Assembly (NCBI GenBank): GCA_036874045.1
Contig: CM072339.1
Location: 17,057,501-17,121,500 of the forward strand
Reading direction: 5' to 3'
Origin: Cymodocea nodosa
Lineage: Eukaryota; Streptophyta; Magnoliopsida; Alismatales; Cymodoceaceae
Length of the DNA: 64,000 nucleotides
Shown piece after piece: positions 10,429-21,010 of this stretch (positions are counted from its first letter, which is position 1; each line of letters begins with the position of its first letter). The translations under genes were made by a program, and so were the position numbers. The notes beneath the pieces are model-generated. The model worked only from the letters and a program-made list of their open reading frames with translations, was not told the origin of the DNA and made no database searches.

Positions 10429-13410
10429 ATGGCTGAACAACAACTACCTCATGTGACTATAGGAAATCTATTTTACCCAAACTTAGTATATGAACCATCA
10501 TGCATAGCACTTCTTGAATGTACAAGTGATAAATTTGAACTGAACTCAAATTATATCAATTGCCTAAGTTTCATGGATTTGAAAAAGAAGATGTTTATTG
10601 GTTTCTAAAGGAATTTAATGAAGTATGTAATATGATGAAGGTACCTAATATGACTGTTGATGCTATTAAGTTAAGATATATACCTTTTACTTTAAAAGAT
10701 GTATAAAAAAGATGGTTATATAACTTACCACCTAACTCTATTACTAATTGGACTAAATTCTACTTTGAATTTTTAGAGAAATATTATCCAATGCATGTTA
10801 CAATTAAAAGGAAAAATGAGATTCTAAATTGTAGACAAAAGGTAGGAGAACCCTTTTGGACTTATTTTGCAAAATTTCGTGATCTCTTGGCCCAATGTCC
10901 ACATCATGGAATTGAAAAAGCTACTCAAATTAGAACAATCTATGAAGGAGTTGATTATCAAACAAAAACACTTTTAGAATCTTTATGTCATAATGGATTT
11001 TTAAATCTAGATATAGAAGAAGCTTGGAGATTTCTAGAGGATCTATTAAAGAGAATAGCACAATGGAAAAGTTTTGCTGAAATTTGTCAAGACTAAAATC
11101 CTATGATGCACAAGTACATGCTATTGAACCCTATAAAGCATTAGAAGCAAAATTATCAAGTATGATGCATAAAATTGAGGAACTACATACTAAACCACAA
11201 AAAATTGAAACTAATGTTCCTAAATGCTTAACTTGTTATGCTATTAGCCATGTAGTGGAAGATTGTCCTTGTTAGGATTGGTAGGCTCACTAGAGGGAGG
11301 GTGAATGGTGAAAGTGTGTAGTTTTTAAAATTCTTTTGATGTTGAATCGAATGATTCAATAGAAATGCAATGAGATGAAATTAAATGAATGCAAATCAAA
11401 GAGAAAAGAAACACACAACAAATTTTTAGGTGGTTCACCAACTTGGCTAGTCCACCCCCAAGAATCACTTAGGCTTCACTAAGTGTTTCAACACTTACAC
11501 ACTTGCTTTCAGGTCAAAGCAATAACCAACTACATAGAAGTTTTCAAGTATAAACTTCAGTAAACCAACTTTTAGAGTTTTCAAGTTGAAACTCAAACCA
11601 ACACTTAATGTAGCTTTCAAGTTGAAGCCATGAACCAACAGTTTGAATCTTTCAATCAGAGTTTTAGCGCACAAAGCTTTTACTGCAATAGGTCTTTAGA
11701 ATATTCTTCACTGTTTGTAGACTTGAGTGTAATTAGAATTGGAGTGTAGCTCACTGTATGTGGTATATCCGTTATCTCTCTCTTTTCCTTTCTTAAACTC
11801 CTCATATTTATACCAAAGGTATAACGATCATATTTCTCTATCAACGGATGTATTCTGCTGTACTTGATTAGACACCAGTCAAATACGGTAAGTTACCATT
11901 CAGAAAGTTATTTCAAGATGTCTTACTGATTTTCCTAACCTTTCGGATAGTTAGCTGTGTAACTCTCCGAAGAATATCTGTAACTCACCGAAAGATCACT
12001 TAAACCTTTCTGCTAGGTAGGATTCCAGAATATTTACTGCGAGCTGTCATTTAGTTGGATACTTATAACTGTAACTCACCGAACAGTTATATAATTGTCG
12101 GATAGTTGGCTACAGTAACCCTCTGCTAACTTTCTGATTGCTTCAATTCAGCATGTGCATAAAAGGCTGACTTAAGTTTCGGATGGTTATCCTTGTAACT
12201 CATCGAAACGCTTCAGGATTTTGAATAGTTATCTTTCTAACTCTCCGAAAACTTATTTGAGCTTCTTTCTAGAATTCTGCACATGAGAAATTCAATGACT
12301 TAAGTTTCAGATAGTTAAACTGTAACTCACCGAAACTCTCTTAAAATTTCAGATAGTTATTTTTCTAACTCTCTGAAAACTTAAATGATCTTCTTTCCGG
12401 AATTCTACATGTGGCAATTTCAATAACTTAAGTTTCGGATAATTAAATTGTAACTTACTGAAACTCTCTTTGAAATTTCAGATAGTTATCTAACTCTCCA
12501 ATTTTCCCTTTTAAGCTTTCAACTACTAGCTTCCCCATTTTGCACATGCGTAATAAAATGACTTAAGTTTTGGAAAGTTATACTTGTAACTTACCGAAAA
12601 ACTCAAATAGTTATCTAACTCTCCGACAAGTCCTTTAAGCTTCCGTTCTGTATTTCTACACGTGATTTATTGAATGACTTAAGTTTTGGATAGTTAGCCT
12701 TTCTAACTTTCCGATTTTCCTTTTTCTTTCGGATAGTTAACTCATTAACTCTCCGATCATTTAACCAACTTAACTGTCCAATTATTTAACTCTCCAAAGG
12801 CTTTGAAAAATTCAGATAGTTAACCTTCTAACTGTCCGATAGTCTTGCAGCTATTTTACTCTTCGGATACTTGGACCTGTAACTGTCCGATTTTCCTGAA
12901 GCTTTAAGGCAGTATCTTCTAAAACTTCCTCCATCTGTTTGTTTGTTTGGAATTTGTTCTATCTGCCTTCTGATCTAATGCTGCTCTGACTTAACTGTGA
13001 AATACAATATGTTTCCTCACATAGGTTTTGCATTATCAAAATACTCGAGTTTTAACAGTCATCACTTAAGTGGAACTGAAGATTTGAATGCTATTTTTCA
13101 TAACCAACGTAATAACCCTATTTTTAGTTTGACTTATAACCCTACTTGGAGAAATCATCCTAACTTTTCATGGAGGAATCAAGAGCAACAATCTAATGCA
13201 CTTGTAGGAGGACAACAATACAATGGAAATTTGCCAAGATCTAATCAAAACCAATTTAGCAATGACTTTACTCATCTAGAGAATCACTTAGAAAATTTAG
13301 CACAAGGAATAGATTCTTTATTAAAAGTAAGTGTACAAGTTTCAGGGCATGATCAAGCAATTAAACAAATTGAAACTCAACTAAATCAAATTAGAAGTGC
13401 TTTGAATTGA
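10429..13410 (+). pseudogene. Athila gag fossil, split by a solo LTR
   Basis: The frame beginning MAEQQLPHVTIGNLFYPN at 10429 leads into a retrotransposon gag core (about 10700-11060: WLYNLPPNSITNWTKF, YYPMHVTIKRK, EPFWTYFAKFRDLLAQCPHHG, EAWRFLEDL). A zinc-knuckle-like CLTCYAISHVVEDC follows just before 11270. After the inserted LTR (11270-13057) the typical Athila Gag C-terminus continues: PIFSLTYNPTWRNHPNFSWRN near 13110-13170, ending with a coiled-coil-like tail. The N-terminus is homologous to the gag-like fragment at 45438-45701. The gene is broken apart from the insertion. It follows the F-box copy directly on the same strand. Confidence 0.85.
11270..13057 (-). repeat. Solo LTR of copia family C inserted in Athila gag
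   Basis: The sequence starts TGTTAGGATTGGTAGGCTCA and ends TTTTAACA. It is homologous along its length to the LTRs of element C (17136-18569 and 53406-54842), including the CTCACTAGAGGG box, the TTTTTAGGTGGTTCACCAAC segment, the inverted-repeat array and CATTATCAAAATAC near the end. Flanks GTCCT (11265-11269) and GTCAT (13058-13062) fit a decayed 5-bp target duplication. At 1788 bp it is longer than the C LTRs because its array is longer. No internal domain adjoins it, so it is a solo LTR. Strand is given by the orientation of element C. Confidence 0.88.
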
Positions 13411-13597
13411 AGAAATAAAGGTAATTTTCCAAGCCAATCTGTTTAGAATCCCTAAATTCAAGAATCAAATGTAGAGAACAAGGGGGTTGGACCTAGCAAC
13501 ATCACTTAGTAAAGCGATAACATAGTTTGATGGTGTCTATTCTGTCAAACCATTTAGCTTGCTTATAAGTCATTAAAGGTTTAGGAACCTTACAAGA

Positions 13598-13622
13598 ATA
13601 TATATATATATATATATATATA
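13598..13622. repeat. (TA)n microsatellite
   Basis: A perfect TA dinucleotide run of about 25 bp lies between the end of gag and the small ORF relic. Confidence 0.95.
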
Positions 13623-13757
13623 AAATTTCATTTCAGTTTATATTATTGTATTTCTTTATCAACGAGCTAGTTTGTTAGTTTTTATTTTTCAATTGTGTAT
13701 TATCTTTCTAATGGTATTTTCTTTCTTTTCTAACTATCATTTGCTATTTAGTTGTTA

Positions 13758-14140
13758 TGGGTTTTTTAGTAAAGAAAAAAATTAGAAAAATAGGTAAAAA
13801 GCCATGAAAACTCATGAATGATAGAGAGTATCATAGATGGTGGGTAATACAATTGAAGAGTCAACTTGAAGACAAAGGAAAAACTCCATTGATCACATCA
13901 CTATTTGAGAAGGGAAGTACTTCAAAAGTTCTAATTGAAAAAAATATTGTTACTATGGAAAAAAAGACTAATTAGGATTTTATGAGATATTATGTTAGAG
14001 CTCTTGATGGAGTGAGTGGAAAACTAACTCACACTATTGATATGGAAGGATGGATCAATGCTATTGCTCTTCCCAATGTTGATAGATATATGACTATATT
14101 GCCAACAATACTAGAGGAAAATGAATCAAAGGAAGAGTAA
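13758..14140 (+). pseudogene. small unrecognised ORF relic near the Athila 3' end
   Basis: The plus-strand frame starts at an ATG (MGFLVKKKIRKIGKKP) and keeps a protein-like composition for about 127 codons, with segments such as HRWWVIQLKSQLEDKGK, VRALDGVSGKLTHTI and MEGWINAIALPNVDRYM. It is disrupted by a small number of breaks. I do not recognise the family. It lies between Athila gag and the polypurine-type motif at 14381, so it may be an element-encoded accessory gene. Confidence 0.4.
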
Positions 14141-14380
14141 CTTTTATTAATCTTTCACAAAATTCTTATCTACTTATGTTATTCCTTTCAATGAATTAAA
14201 TTGAACAAATTATTACAACATGTTGTGCTTCTATCTTTTATTCTTTAATATGTATCCACAATATTATTAAATCAATAGTGTCTCTATTATTAGAGAAATA
14301 GGTTATCATTTTACTTTCTAGTTGTGAACTTATACTTGTCTTCATGCATATTTCTTTTTATGCCTAAACGAATTCCTTTT

Positions 14381-14413
14381 ACATTGAAGACAATGCAAAG
14401 TTTAAGTATGGGG
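14381..14413 (+). other. Athila-type polypurine motif (ACATTGAAGACAATG...TATGGGG)
   Basis: The string ACATTGAAGACAATGCAAAG followed by TTTAAGTATGGGG is the conserved motif found near the 3' end of Athila-group elements, upstream of a long 3' untranslated region. A near-identical string occurs at 45872-45911 in element A. It marks the sequence from 8575 to 15266 as the 3' part of an old Athila-related element. Confidence 0.6.
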
Positions 14414-15266
14414 CGAAGGCATTTGAGGATAGTTTATTATTATTAAGTTTTTATATGCTTTTAGGTCCTAGTGGATAAAGTATTATTAGGTATAGTTGAG
14501 ACCTAAAAGTGAAATCTTTAGGAAAGAACCCTTGAACCTTAAAGGGAGGAGAAGAAGAAAAATCATGACTATCCATATTTTGGCACTTATATGTAACATT
14601 GCATTTACATAAGACCTTGGCTAGGAAGGAATCACTCCTCTTGAAGGGAAACTTAAGCAAAAACTTAGAAATATACATTGGGGGTTGTCCCATGAGAAGG
14701 GTAGAATAAAAAGGGTTAAGGTTAAATTGTTTGTTCCTATACAATGATATGGGAGGCACTCTTAAGGGTAGGGGGCTAGGGTGAGAAATGCTAAAAAAAA
14801 AAAAACACACACACTCACACACAAAAAAAGAAAGAAGAAAAGAAAAAGAGAGAGAAAAAAATGAAAAAGGAAGAAGAAAAGGGAATAAAAATAAAAGGGC
14901 AATGTACTCAAGTATAGACTTTTGGGATTACTTTAGTGACTTGAATGAAGTTGTGCAGGTTATTTCTTATTCTTGGCCATTTTCATATACACTTATTTAT
15001 ATGAGACTCTACTTTCTTAGGATGGAAATTGAATGAGTATTTGGATCCAAACTAGAAAGGTAAGAGGGTGATTGAATAAAAGTGAAGCCAATAGGTCAAG
15101 GCTACTTAAGAATACTTTATCCATGTTTAGGAAACTAATTGCATATTTTTCTTTATCTTTTATTTGTGTTTGCTTTGTGTTTTATCTTGAATTTTGTGGG
15201 CATATCCGATGCAAACCCTTCGGAGACAACTTCGCCACTAAGGTGACCTAGAGGTTTAAAAGCTTG
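14414..15266 (+). other. Athila-type 3' untranslated region with A, CA and purine tracts
   Basis: Non-coding. It contains an A13 run (14793-14805), a short CA run (14805-14823) and an AG-rich purine tract (14824-14905). The open frames over these tracts are compositional. The end near 15200-15250 (CCCTTCGGAGACAACTTCGC, AAGGTGACCTAGAGG) looks like retroelement non-coding sequence, but I cannot place an LTR boundary. D1 inserted at its right edge, with left flank GCTTG (15262-15266). Confidence 0.45.
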
Positions 15267-17115
15267 TGTTGAGTATTTTGTTTTGATGATGTGTGCTAAA
15301 CGAATGTAATCATATTTACTCAATTACTATTTTTTGTGAAAGTAAATTAAGAACATCAATTAATACAGAAAAAGTTTACTGATATAAATACTTGTCTGTA
15401 ATGGATCTGAAATTATGCCAAGTTAAATAACTAGTCATTAAGTTATATTAACTTTTCATTTAACAAAACGTTAAGTTAATGTGTGTTTTTATTGTAAAGC
15501 ATGATGTGTTTTAAAGTTATATTGTTGTATCATATATAGTGCACGTTAAGACAACTTGTTGAGTTAGTACTTTATTTGTAAAAAGGTCACGTGAGAACTC
15601 ATTGAGTTATAGGCTTAAAGGTTAAAATAGGTCACGCGAGAACTCGTTGAGTTAGTGAACAAAAGGTTAAAATGAAGAGACGAACTCGTTAAGTTAGTCT
15701 TATGCACATGGTGAAATTAAAGTTTACGAATGTTATATTGTATCACGTGAGTTGCACATGTTTAACTCATTAAGTTAACATAACTACACGCGTTGGGTTG
15801 CTATATTGAACACTAAGGCAACGTTAGGTTAGTGTTATAAACTTAAAGTTATTATTATTACGCGTGGTAAATACCTTATTGTAAAAATATTTATTTTTTA
15901 CTAGATCGGTGAGTTATCAGGAGTTTTTCGAAGACTTATTACCATAACTATCTAAAACTCAAACTCATTTCGGATAGTTAACATCTAACCTTCTAAAAGA
16001 TAACTTAAGTCACATTTCCAGGTCACGACACGTGTCTCATTAGTTTTATGGTAAAAAGGTATTTCACATACTTTGAAAACTTAACTATCCGATACTTAAA
16101 TACTTTTCAGTGAGTTAGCATCTAACCTTCTGAAAGACAAGTTAAGCTGGTTCGTTGAGTTATCAGTAACACCATAAAGTTAGTTCATTGAGTTAATTGT
16201 AACACCACAAAGCTAGTTCGTTGAGTTATCATAACACCACAAAGCTGGTTCATTGAGTTAACTATAACACTATGAACTTAGTTCATTTAGTTAGCTATAA
16301 TACTTGTCACGTGAATTGGTACATGATGAACTCGTTGAGTTAGATATGTTAAGTTATAAATATACTTGTTTTACTTGTTTAGTTAACATTAACACAACGA
16401 CTTATTATTACATTTGATGAAAAATTTTAGACGAGAAAGTTTATTTTGCAGGAAATTTTTCAGAGATCTAGGATTGATGATTAAAGAAAATTCGAGAGGA
16501 AAACATGGGTCAGAATGTGTGTATTTTGATGAAGGAAAAAGAGAAGACATGAAAAGTGGAAAACTAATTATGGTTAAACATGGAGGATATGCATGAAATG
16601 AAGATACAGTATAAATGGCTTAGAATTCTCATTGATTAATCATCCTTGCATAGCAAACGAAATATATTTTTAGGGATCAAAACACCTCTCTAGGGAAAAG
16701 CTCTCAGATAGAAAAAAATTTGATGAAGAAGAGAAAGTTAGATATATGTCACTAAAGAATTGAAGAATCATAAGAAAGAAAATTCGGTGAAGTAGAGAAA
16801 GTCAGAAATTAGTCACTGAAGATTTGTAGAAGAAGAAGAAGAAAAATCTCAAACAGGGAGAAATGTTTTAAATTCTACAAAATTAGTTTTTTCTATTTAT
16901 AGTTATGAAATTGATTAGATGAAACATGGTATCGTTATATAATTGCATCTACAATTTCTAAAGAGAATTGAATTGTATATTATAATTAAAACATTGAATA
17001 AAATGATTTGATTAAAATAGTGTCTCAACTTGTTTTTAATTTTGAAGTTTCAATTATAATTGAAAATGTTGAAAAATACAATTCACCTCCTCTTGTGTAG
17101 CCATTCGATCCTACA
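15267..17115 (+). repeat. D1 5' LTR
   Basis: Runs from TGTTGAGTATTTTGTTTTGA to CGATCCTACA, 1849 bp. Homologous to 18997-20577 (+), 21011-21896 (-) and 33734-35486 (-). It is longer than the D2 copy because it carries an extra block of inverted-repeat units at about 15905-16200. It contains several CACGTG palindromes and CGTTAAGTTA or CGTTGAGTTA units. The 3' end carries the Sirevirus-type CCTCTTGTGTAGCCATTCGA string. Confidence 0.9.
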
Positions 17116-17135
17116 AGTGGTATTAGAACTTGTTC
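17116..17135 (+). other. D1 primer-binding site and start of leader
   Basis: TGGTATTAGAAC at 17118-17129 resembles the copia initiator-tRNA-Met primer site TGGTATCAGAGC, one or two bases after the LTR end. TGTTC (17131-17135) is the left copy of the target duplication of element C; the right copy is at 54843-54847, where the D1 leader resumes. Confidence 0.85.
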
Positions 17136-18569
17136 TGTTAGGATCGATAGACTCACTAGAGGGGGGGTGAATGGTGTGTGTGCGTGAATTTGACTTTTTT
17201 TAGAACTTAATTTGTTGACTGAATTTATCTGTGAGCTAAATTAATCAATATGCATGCAAAATAGTAAATAGTAATGAACATAAGAAGATTTTTAGGTGGT
17301 TCACCAACTTGGCTAGTCCATCCCCAAGATTCACTTGGGCTTCACTAAGTATATAAATACTTACAACACTTGCTTTCAAGTTGAAGCAAGAACCAACACT
17401 TGAGCTTTCAGGTTGAAGCTCAGCAATCAACCTTTCTTCGAGCTTTTAGGTACAAGCTCTTAACCAACAGAGAGTTTTCAGATAGAAACTCATGAATCGA
17501 CACTTTGAACTTTGAAGCAGAGTTTGAGCGCAGGGAGCTTTTGTGCTGTAGTGAACTTGAGAATATTTTTGTATTTTGTAGCCTTGAGCATGTTGTTGGA
17601 ATTTTTGAGTAGCTCACAATATTTTCTGATCGTTGTTTCAATCTTCTCTTTACTACTCATATTTATACCAAGAGGTATAATGATCATATTTGATTCTAAT
17701 GGATGTTTTCTATTGTACTTACTATGTAGTCAGTCCCAAAAATAGTAAGTTACCATTCTATATACTGTCCAACTTGTAATCTTCTGATTCCTTTGATTTT
17801 CAGATGGTTAGCTCTATAATTCTCTGAAGAATAGCTTTAACTCACCGAAAATCCACTTAAGTCCTTTTGTCTATGTCAGGTGGGATTTTTAAGTCATACA
17901 TGTGAAGAGTCTTAAGTCCGAATGGTTATAACTGTTAACTTACCGAAACTTTTTTGCTTTCGGATAGTTAGCTACAGTAACCTCCCAATTCTTTTTAAGC
18001 TTCTGATTGCTATCTTCTTATTTCTACACATGCATAATAGAGTGACATAAGTTTCAAATAGTTAAATCTGTATCCTTCCGAAACCTTTTGTTTTTTGGAT
18101 AATTAGCTTTCTAACTCTCCAAAAAATCCTTTTAAGCTTCTGTTCTGGATTTCTACACGTGGGAAATTTACTAACTTAAGTTTTGGATAGTTAGCTTTCC
18201 TAACTTTTCGATTTCCTTGAATATTTGGATAGTTATCGCCTTAACTTTCCGATCATTCACCCAGCTATCTTAAAAACTCTCCGAAGTCCTTGTACTTTTA
18301 GATAGTTATTTTTCTAACTGTCCAATGGTGTTTCTATTGCTTAAATTGACTCATCAGATACTTAAGTTTGTAATTCATTGAAGATTTATTTCTTCTGAAT
18401 ACTTAAGCCTAATAACCTTCTGATTTCCTATTTATCTCTTGCAGCAATTTCTAAACTATTTATATCGACTTATCTACCTTCTAAGCTTTTGTTGAACTAT
18501 CTTAACTATGAAATACAATTTGTTTCCTCACACAGGTTTTTGTATTATTAAAATACAAGGGTCCTAACA
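17136..18569 (-). repeat. Element C 3' LTR
   Basis: 1434 bp, starting TGTTAGGATCGATAGACTCA and ending GGGTCCTAACA on the plus strand. The right half (about 17800-18430) is an array of TTTCGGATAGTTA / TAACTCTCCGAAA-type inverted repeats. The polypurine tract adjoins on the right (plus-strand ATCTCCCCCTTTTT). Confidence 0.92.
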
Positions 18570-18991
18570 ATCTCCCCCTTTTTGATAATGACAAAATCCT
18601 TTACATTTAATTACATGTATTTCACTCCCTAGTTTATTGCTATACATTCAGTCACACCAAAAACAATTAAAACAGATTTCTGGAGTTTATAGAGAATAAG
18701 TACAACATGATTTAGACAATATCTCCCCCTGTCTATGTACTAGGGAATTCTGCCCCTGTCTTCCATGTAATTTCTCTTTATACTTCTCTCTTTTTTGTCA
18801 TTAGATAAAAGGAGACTTTTGATATCTGTAATTTTCGATATCTGATATCTTATAAAAGGAGACTTCTGATAAGTCCTGCATGAGTACACGTTAGCAGAAA
18901 ACAAGATCCCTTATGGTGAGCTTGAGGGATTATAATCATAAATCAAATATGAATGCTTTATAAGTCATGCAAAGAACATATGCCTAGATTT
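18570..18991 (-). other. Element C polypurine tract and 3' non-coding part
   Basis: The plus-strand ATCTCCCCCTTTTTGATAAT at 18570 is the complement of the AAAAAGGGGGAGAT tract typical of Sirevirus 3' ends. A second ATCTCCCCCTG occurs near 18721. The rest is AT-rich and non-coding. CTTCT at 18992-18996 is the left duplication of solo LTR D2. Confidence 0.8.
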
Positions 18992-18996
18992 CTTCT

Positions 18997-20577
18997 TGTT
19001 GAGTATTTTTGTTTTGATGATGTGTGCTGAATGAAAATAATCATATTTGCTCAATTACTATTGCTTGTGAAAAGAAATTTAAATCATCAATTAATACAGA
19101 AAAAGCTTACTGATATAAATACTTGTCTATATTGGATTTGAAGTTAATAACTAGTCATTTCGTTGCATTAATTTCTCATTTAGCTAAACGTTAAGTTAAC
19201 GTGTGTTTTTATTGAAAAGCATGATATGTTTTAATGTTATATCTTCTATATCATGAACAATGCACGTTTAGACAACTCGTTAAGTTAGAGTTTTGTTTGT
19301 ATAGAGGTCACATGAGAACTCGTTAAGTTAGAGGCTTAAAGGTTAAAATAGGTCACGTGATAACTCGTTAAGTTAGTGAGTAAAAGAAGAGACGAACTCG
19401 TTAAGTTAGTGTTATACACGTGGTGAAATTATAAGTTGCGAATGTTGTATTGTATCACGTGAGGTACACATGTTTAACTCGTTAAGTTAACATAACTAAA
19501 CGCGTAGAGTTGCTATATTGAACACTAAGGCAACGCGTTAGGTTAGCGTTATAAACTTAAGTTGTTATTTTTGCACGTGGTAAAATTCTTATTATAAAAA
19601 CATTTGTTTATTACTGGTTCGTTGAGTTATCATAACACAACGGAGATGGTTCGTTGAGATAGCATAACACCACAGACTTAGTTCGTTGAGTTAGCTACAG
19701 TACTTGTCACGTGAAATAGCACATGGTGAACTCGTTAAGTTAGAAACGTTAAGTTATATATATATACTTGTGTTACTCATTTAGTTAACATTAAAGTAAC
19801 GACTTCTTATTACACTAATGAAAAACTTTTGGACGAGAAAGTTTATTTTGCAGGAAAATTTTCAGAGATCCAAGACTGATGATTAAAGAAAATTCGAAAT
19901 ATAAACATGGGTTAGAACGTGTGTTTCGATGAAGGAAAAAGAAAAGACGTGGAGAAGTGGAAAACTGGTAGTGGTTAAACGTGAAGGATATGCATGAAAT
20001 GAAGATACAGTATAAAAGGCATAGAATTCTCGTTGATCAATTTATCCTTGCACACAAAAAGAAAAATCTTTTCAAGGATCAAACCATCCCTGCACACCAA
20101 AAGAAAAATCTTTTTCAGGGATCAAAAACACCTTCTCGGGGAAAATCTCTCAAGCGGAAGAAAGTTCAGTGAAGCATAAAAAGGTAAGATTTTCGTCACT
20201 GAAGATTTGAAGTATTAGAAGAAAGTAAATTCGGTGAAGCATGAAAAGGCAAGATATTCGTCACTGAAGAATTGCTGAAGAAGAAAAAGAAGAAGAAGAA
20301 AGATCTCAAACAGGGAGAAAAGTTTTAAATTCCGTAAATTAGTTTTCTCTGTTTGTAGTTATGAAATTGTTTAAATGATACATGGTATCGAAATATAATT
20401 GCATCTACAATTTTTGAGGAGAATTGAATTGTATATTGTAATTGAAACCTTGAATAAAAATGATTTTATGAAAACAATGTCTCGACTTGTTTTTGAGTTT
20501 TAAAGTTTCAATTATATTTCAGAAAATATTAAAAATACACAATTCACCCGCCTCTTGTGTAGCCATACGATCCTACA
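18997..20577 (+). repeat. D2: solo LTR of copia family D
   Basis: Starts TGTTGAGTATTTTTGTTTTG and ends ACGATCCTACA, 1581 bp. It is flanked by a perfect 5-bp duplication CTTCT (18992-18996, 20578-20582) and lies in the 3' part of element C. No internal sequence adjoins it. It has the 19139-19616 block shared with the LTRs of Athila A. Confidence 0.95.
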
Positions 20578-20582
20578 CTTCT

Positions 20583-21010
20583 AATATGATTAAATGATGA
20601 TTCATTTAAAGTTTTTGTGAAAATATCTGCAAGTTGATTTTCTGTTGGATCAAACTTAAGTGAGATGTGCCCTTTTTCCACATGATCTCTTAAGAAATGA
20701 TGTTTGATCTCGATATGCTTGACTCTTGAATGAAGTACTGTATTCTTGGATTAGCTTATTGCACTACTGTTATCACAAAATATATCTATATTCTAAATTT
20801 TCAATCTGTAATCTGCTAAAGCTTGCTGCATCCATAAAATTTGAGCACAACATAGACCTGCTGCAATATATTCTACCTCAATAGTGGATAGTGCAATACA
20901 ATTTTGTTTCCTACTAAACCAAGAAATTAAAGAATTTCCAAGTAGTTGGAATGTGCCACTTGTGCTTGTTCTATTTGATCTACTGCCTACATAATCTGCA
21001 TCACTATAAC
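20583..21010 (-). pseudogene. Element C RNase H region
   Basis: Minus-strand translation gives the copia RNase H pattern: AGYSDADYVGS near 20995, LISWFSRKQNCIALST near 20905, AAGLCCAQILWM near 20850, HHFLRDHVEKGHISLKF near 20675 and NQLADIFTK near 20620. It is the RNase H end of element C. It ends against the partial D-family LTR on the right. Broken fossil. Confidence 0.85.

Noticed and set aside
14451-15036. Open frames on both strands over the A, CA and AG tracts
   Set aside because: Lys/Glu/Arg or Ser/Phe-rich low-complexity products of purine tracts; no protein match recognised.
15905-16375. CRISPR-like array of short palindromic repeats
   Set aside because: Units are variable in length and spacing and lie inside plant LTRs with no cas genes. 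They are LTR-borne inverted repeats.
19981-20172. Open frame in D2 LTR (also 34101-34328) with HKKKNLFKDQT-type repeats
   Set aside because: It is a repeated GGATCAAACCATCCTTGCAC-like motif inside the 3' part of the family D LTR, not a gene.
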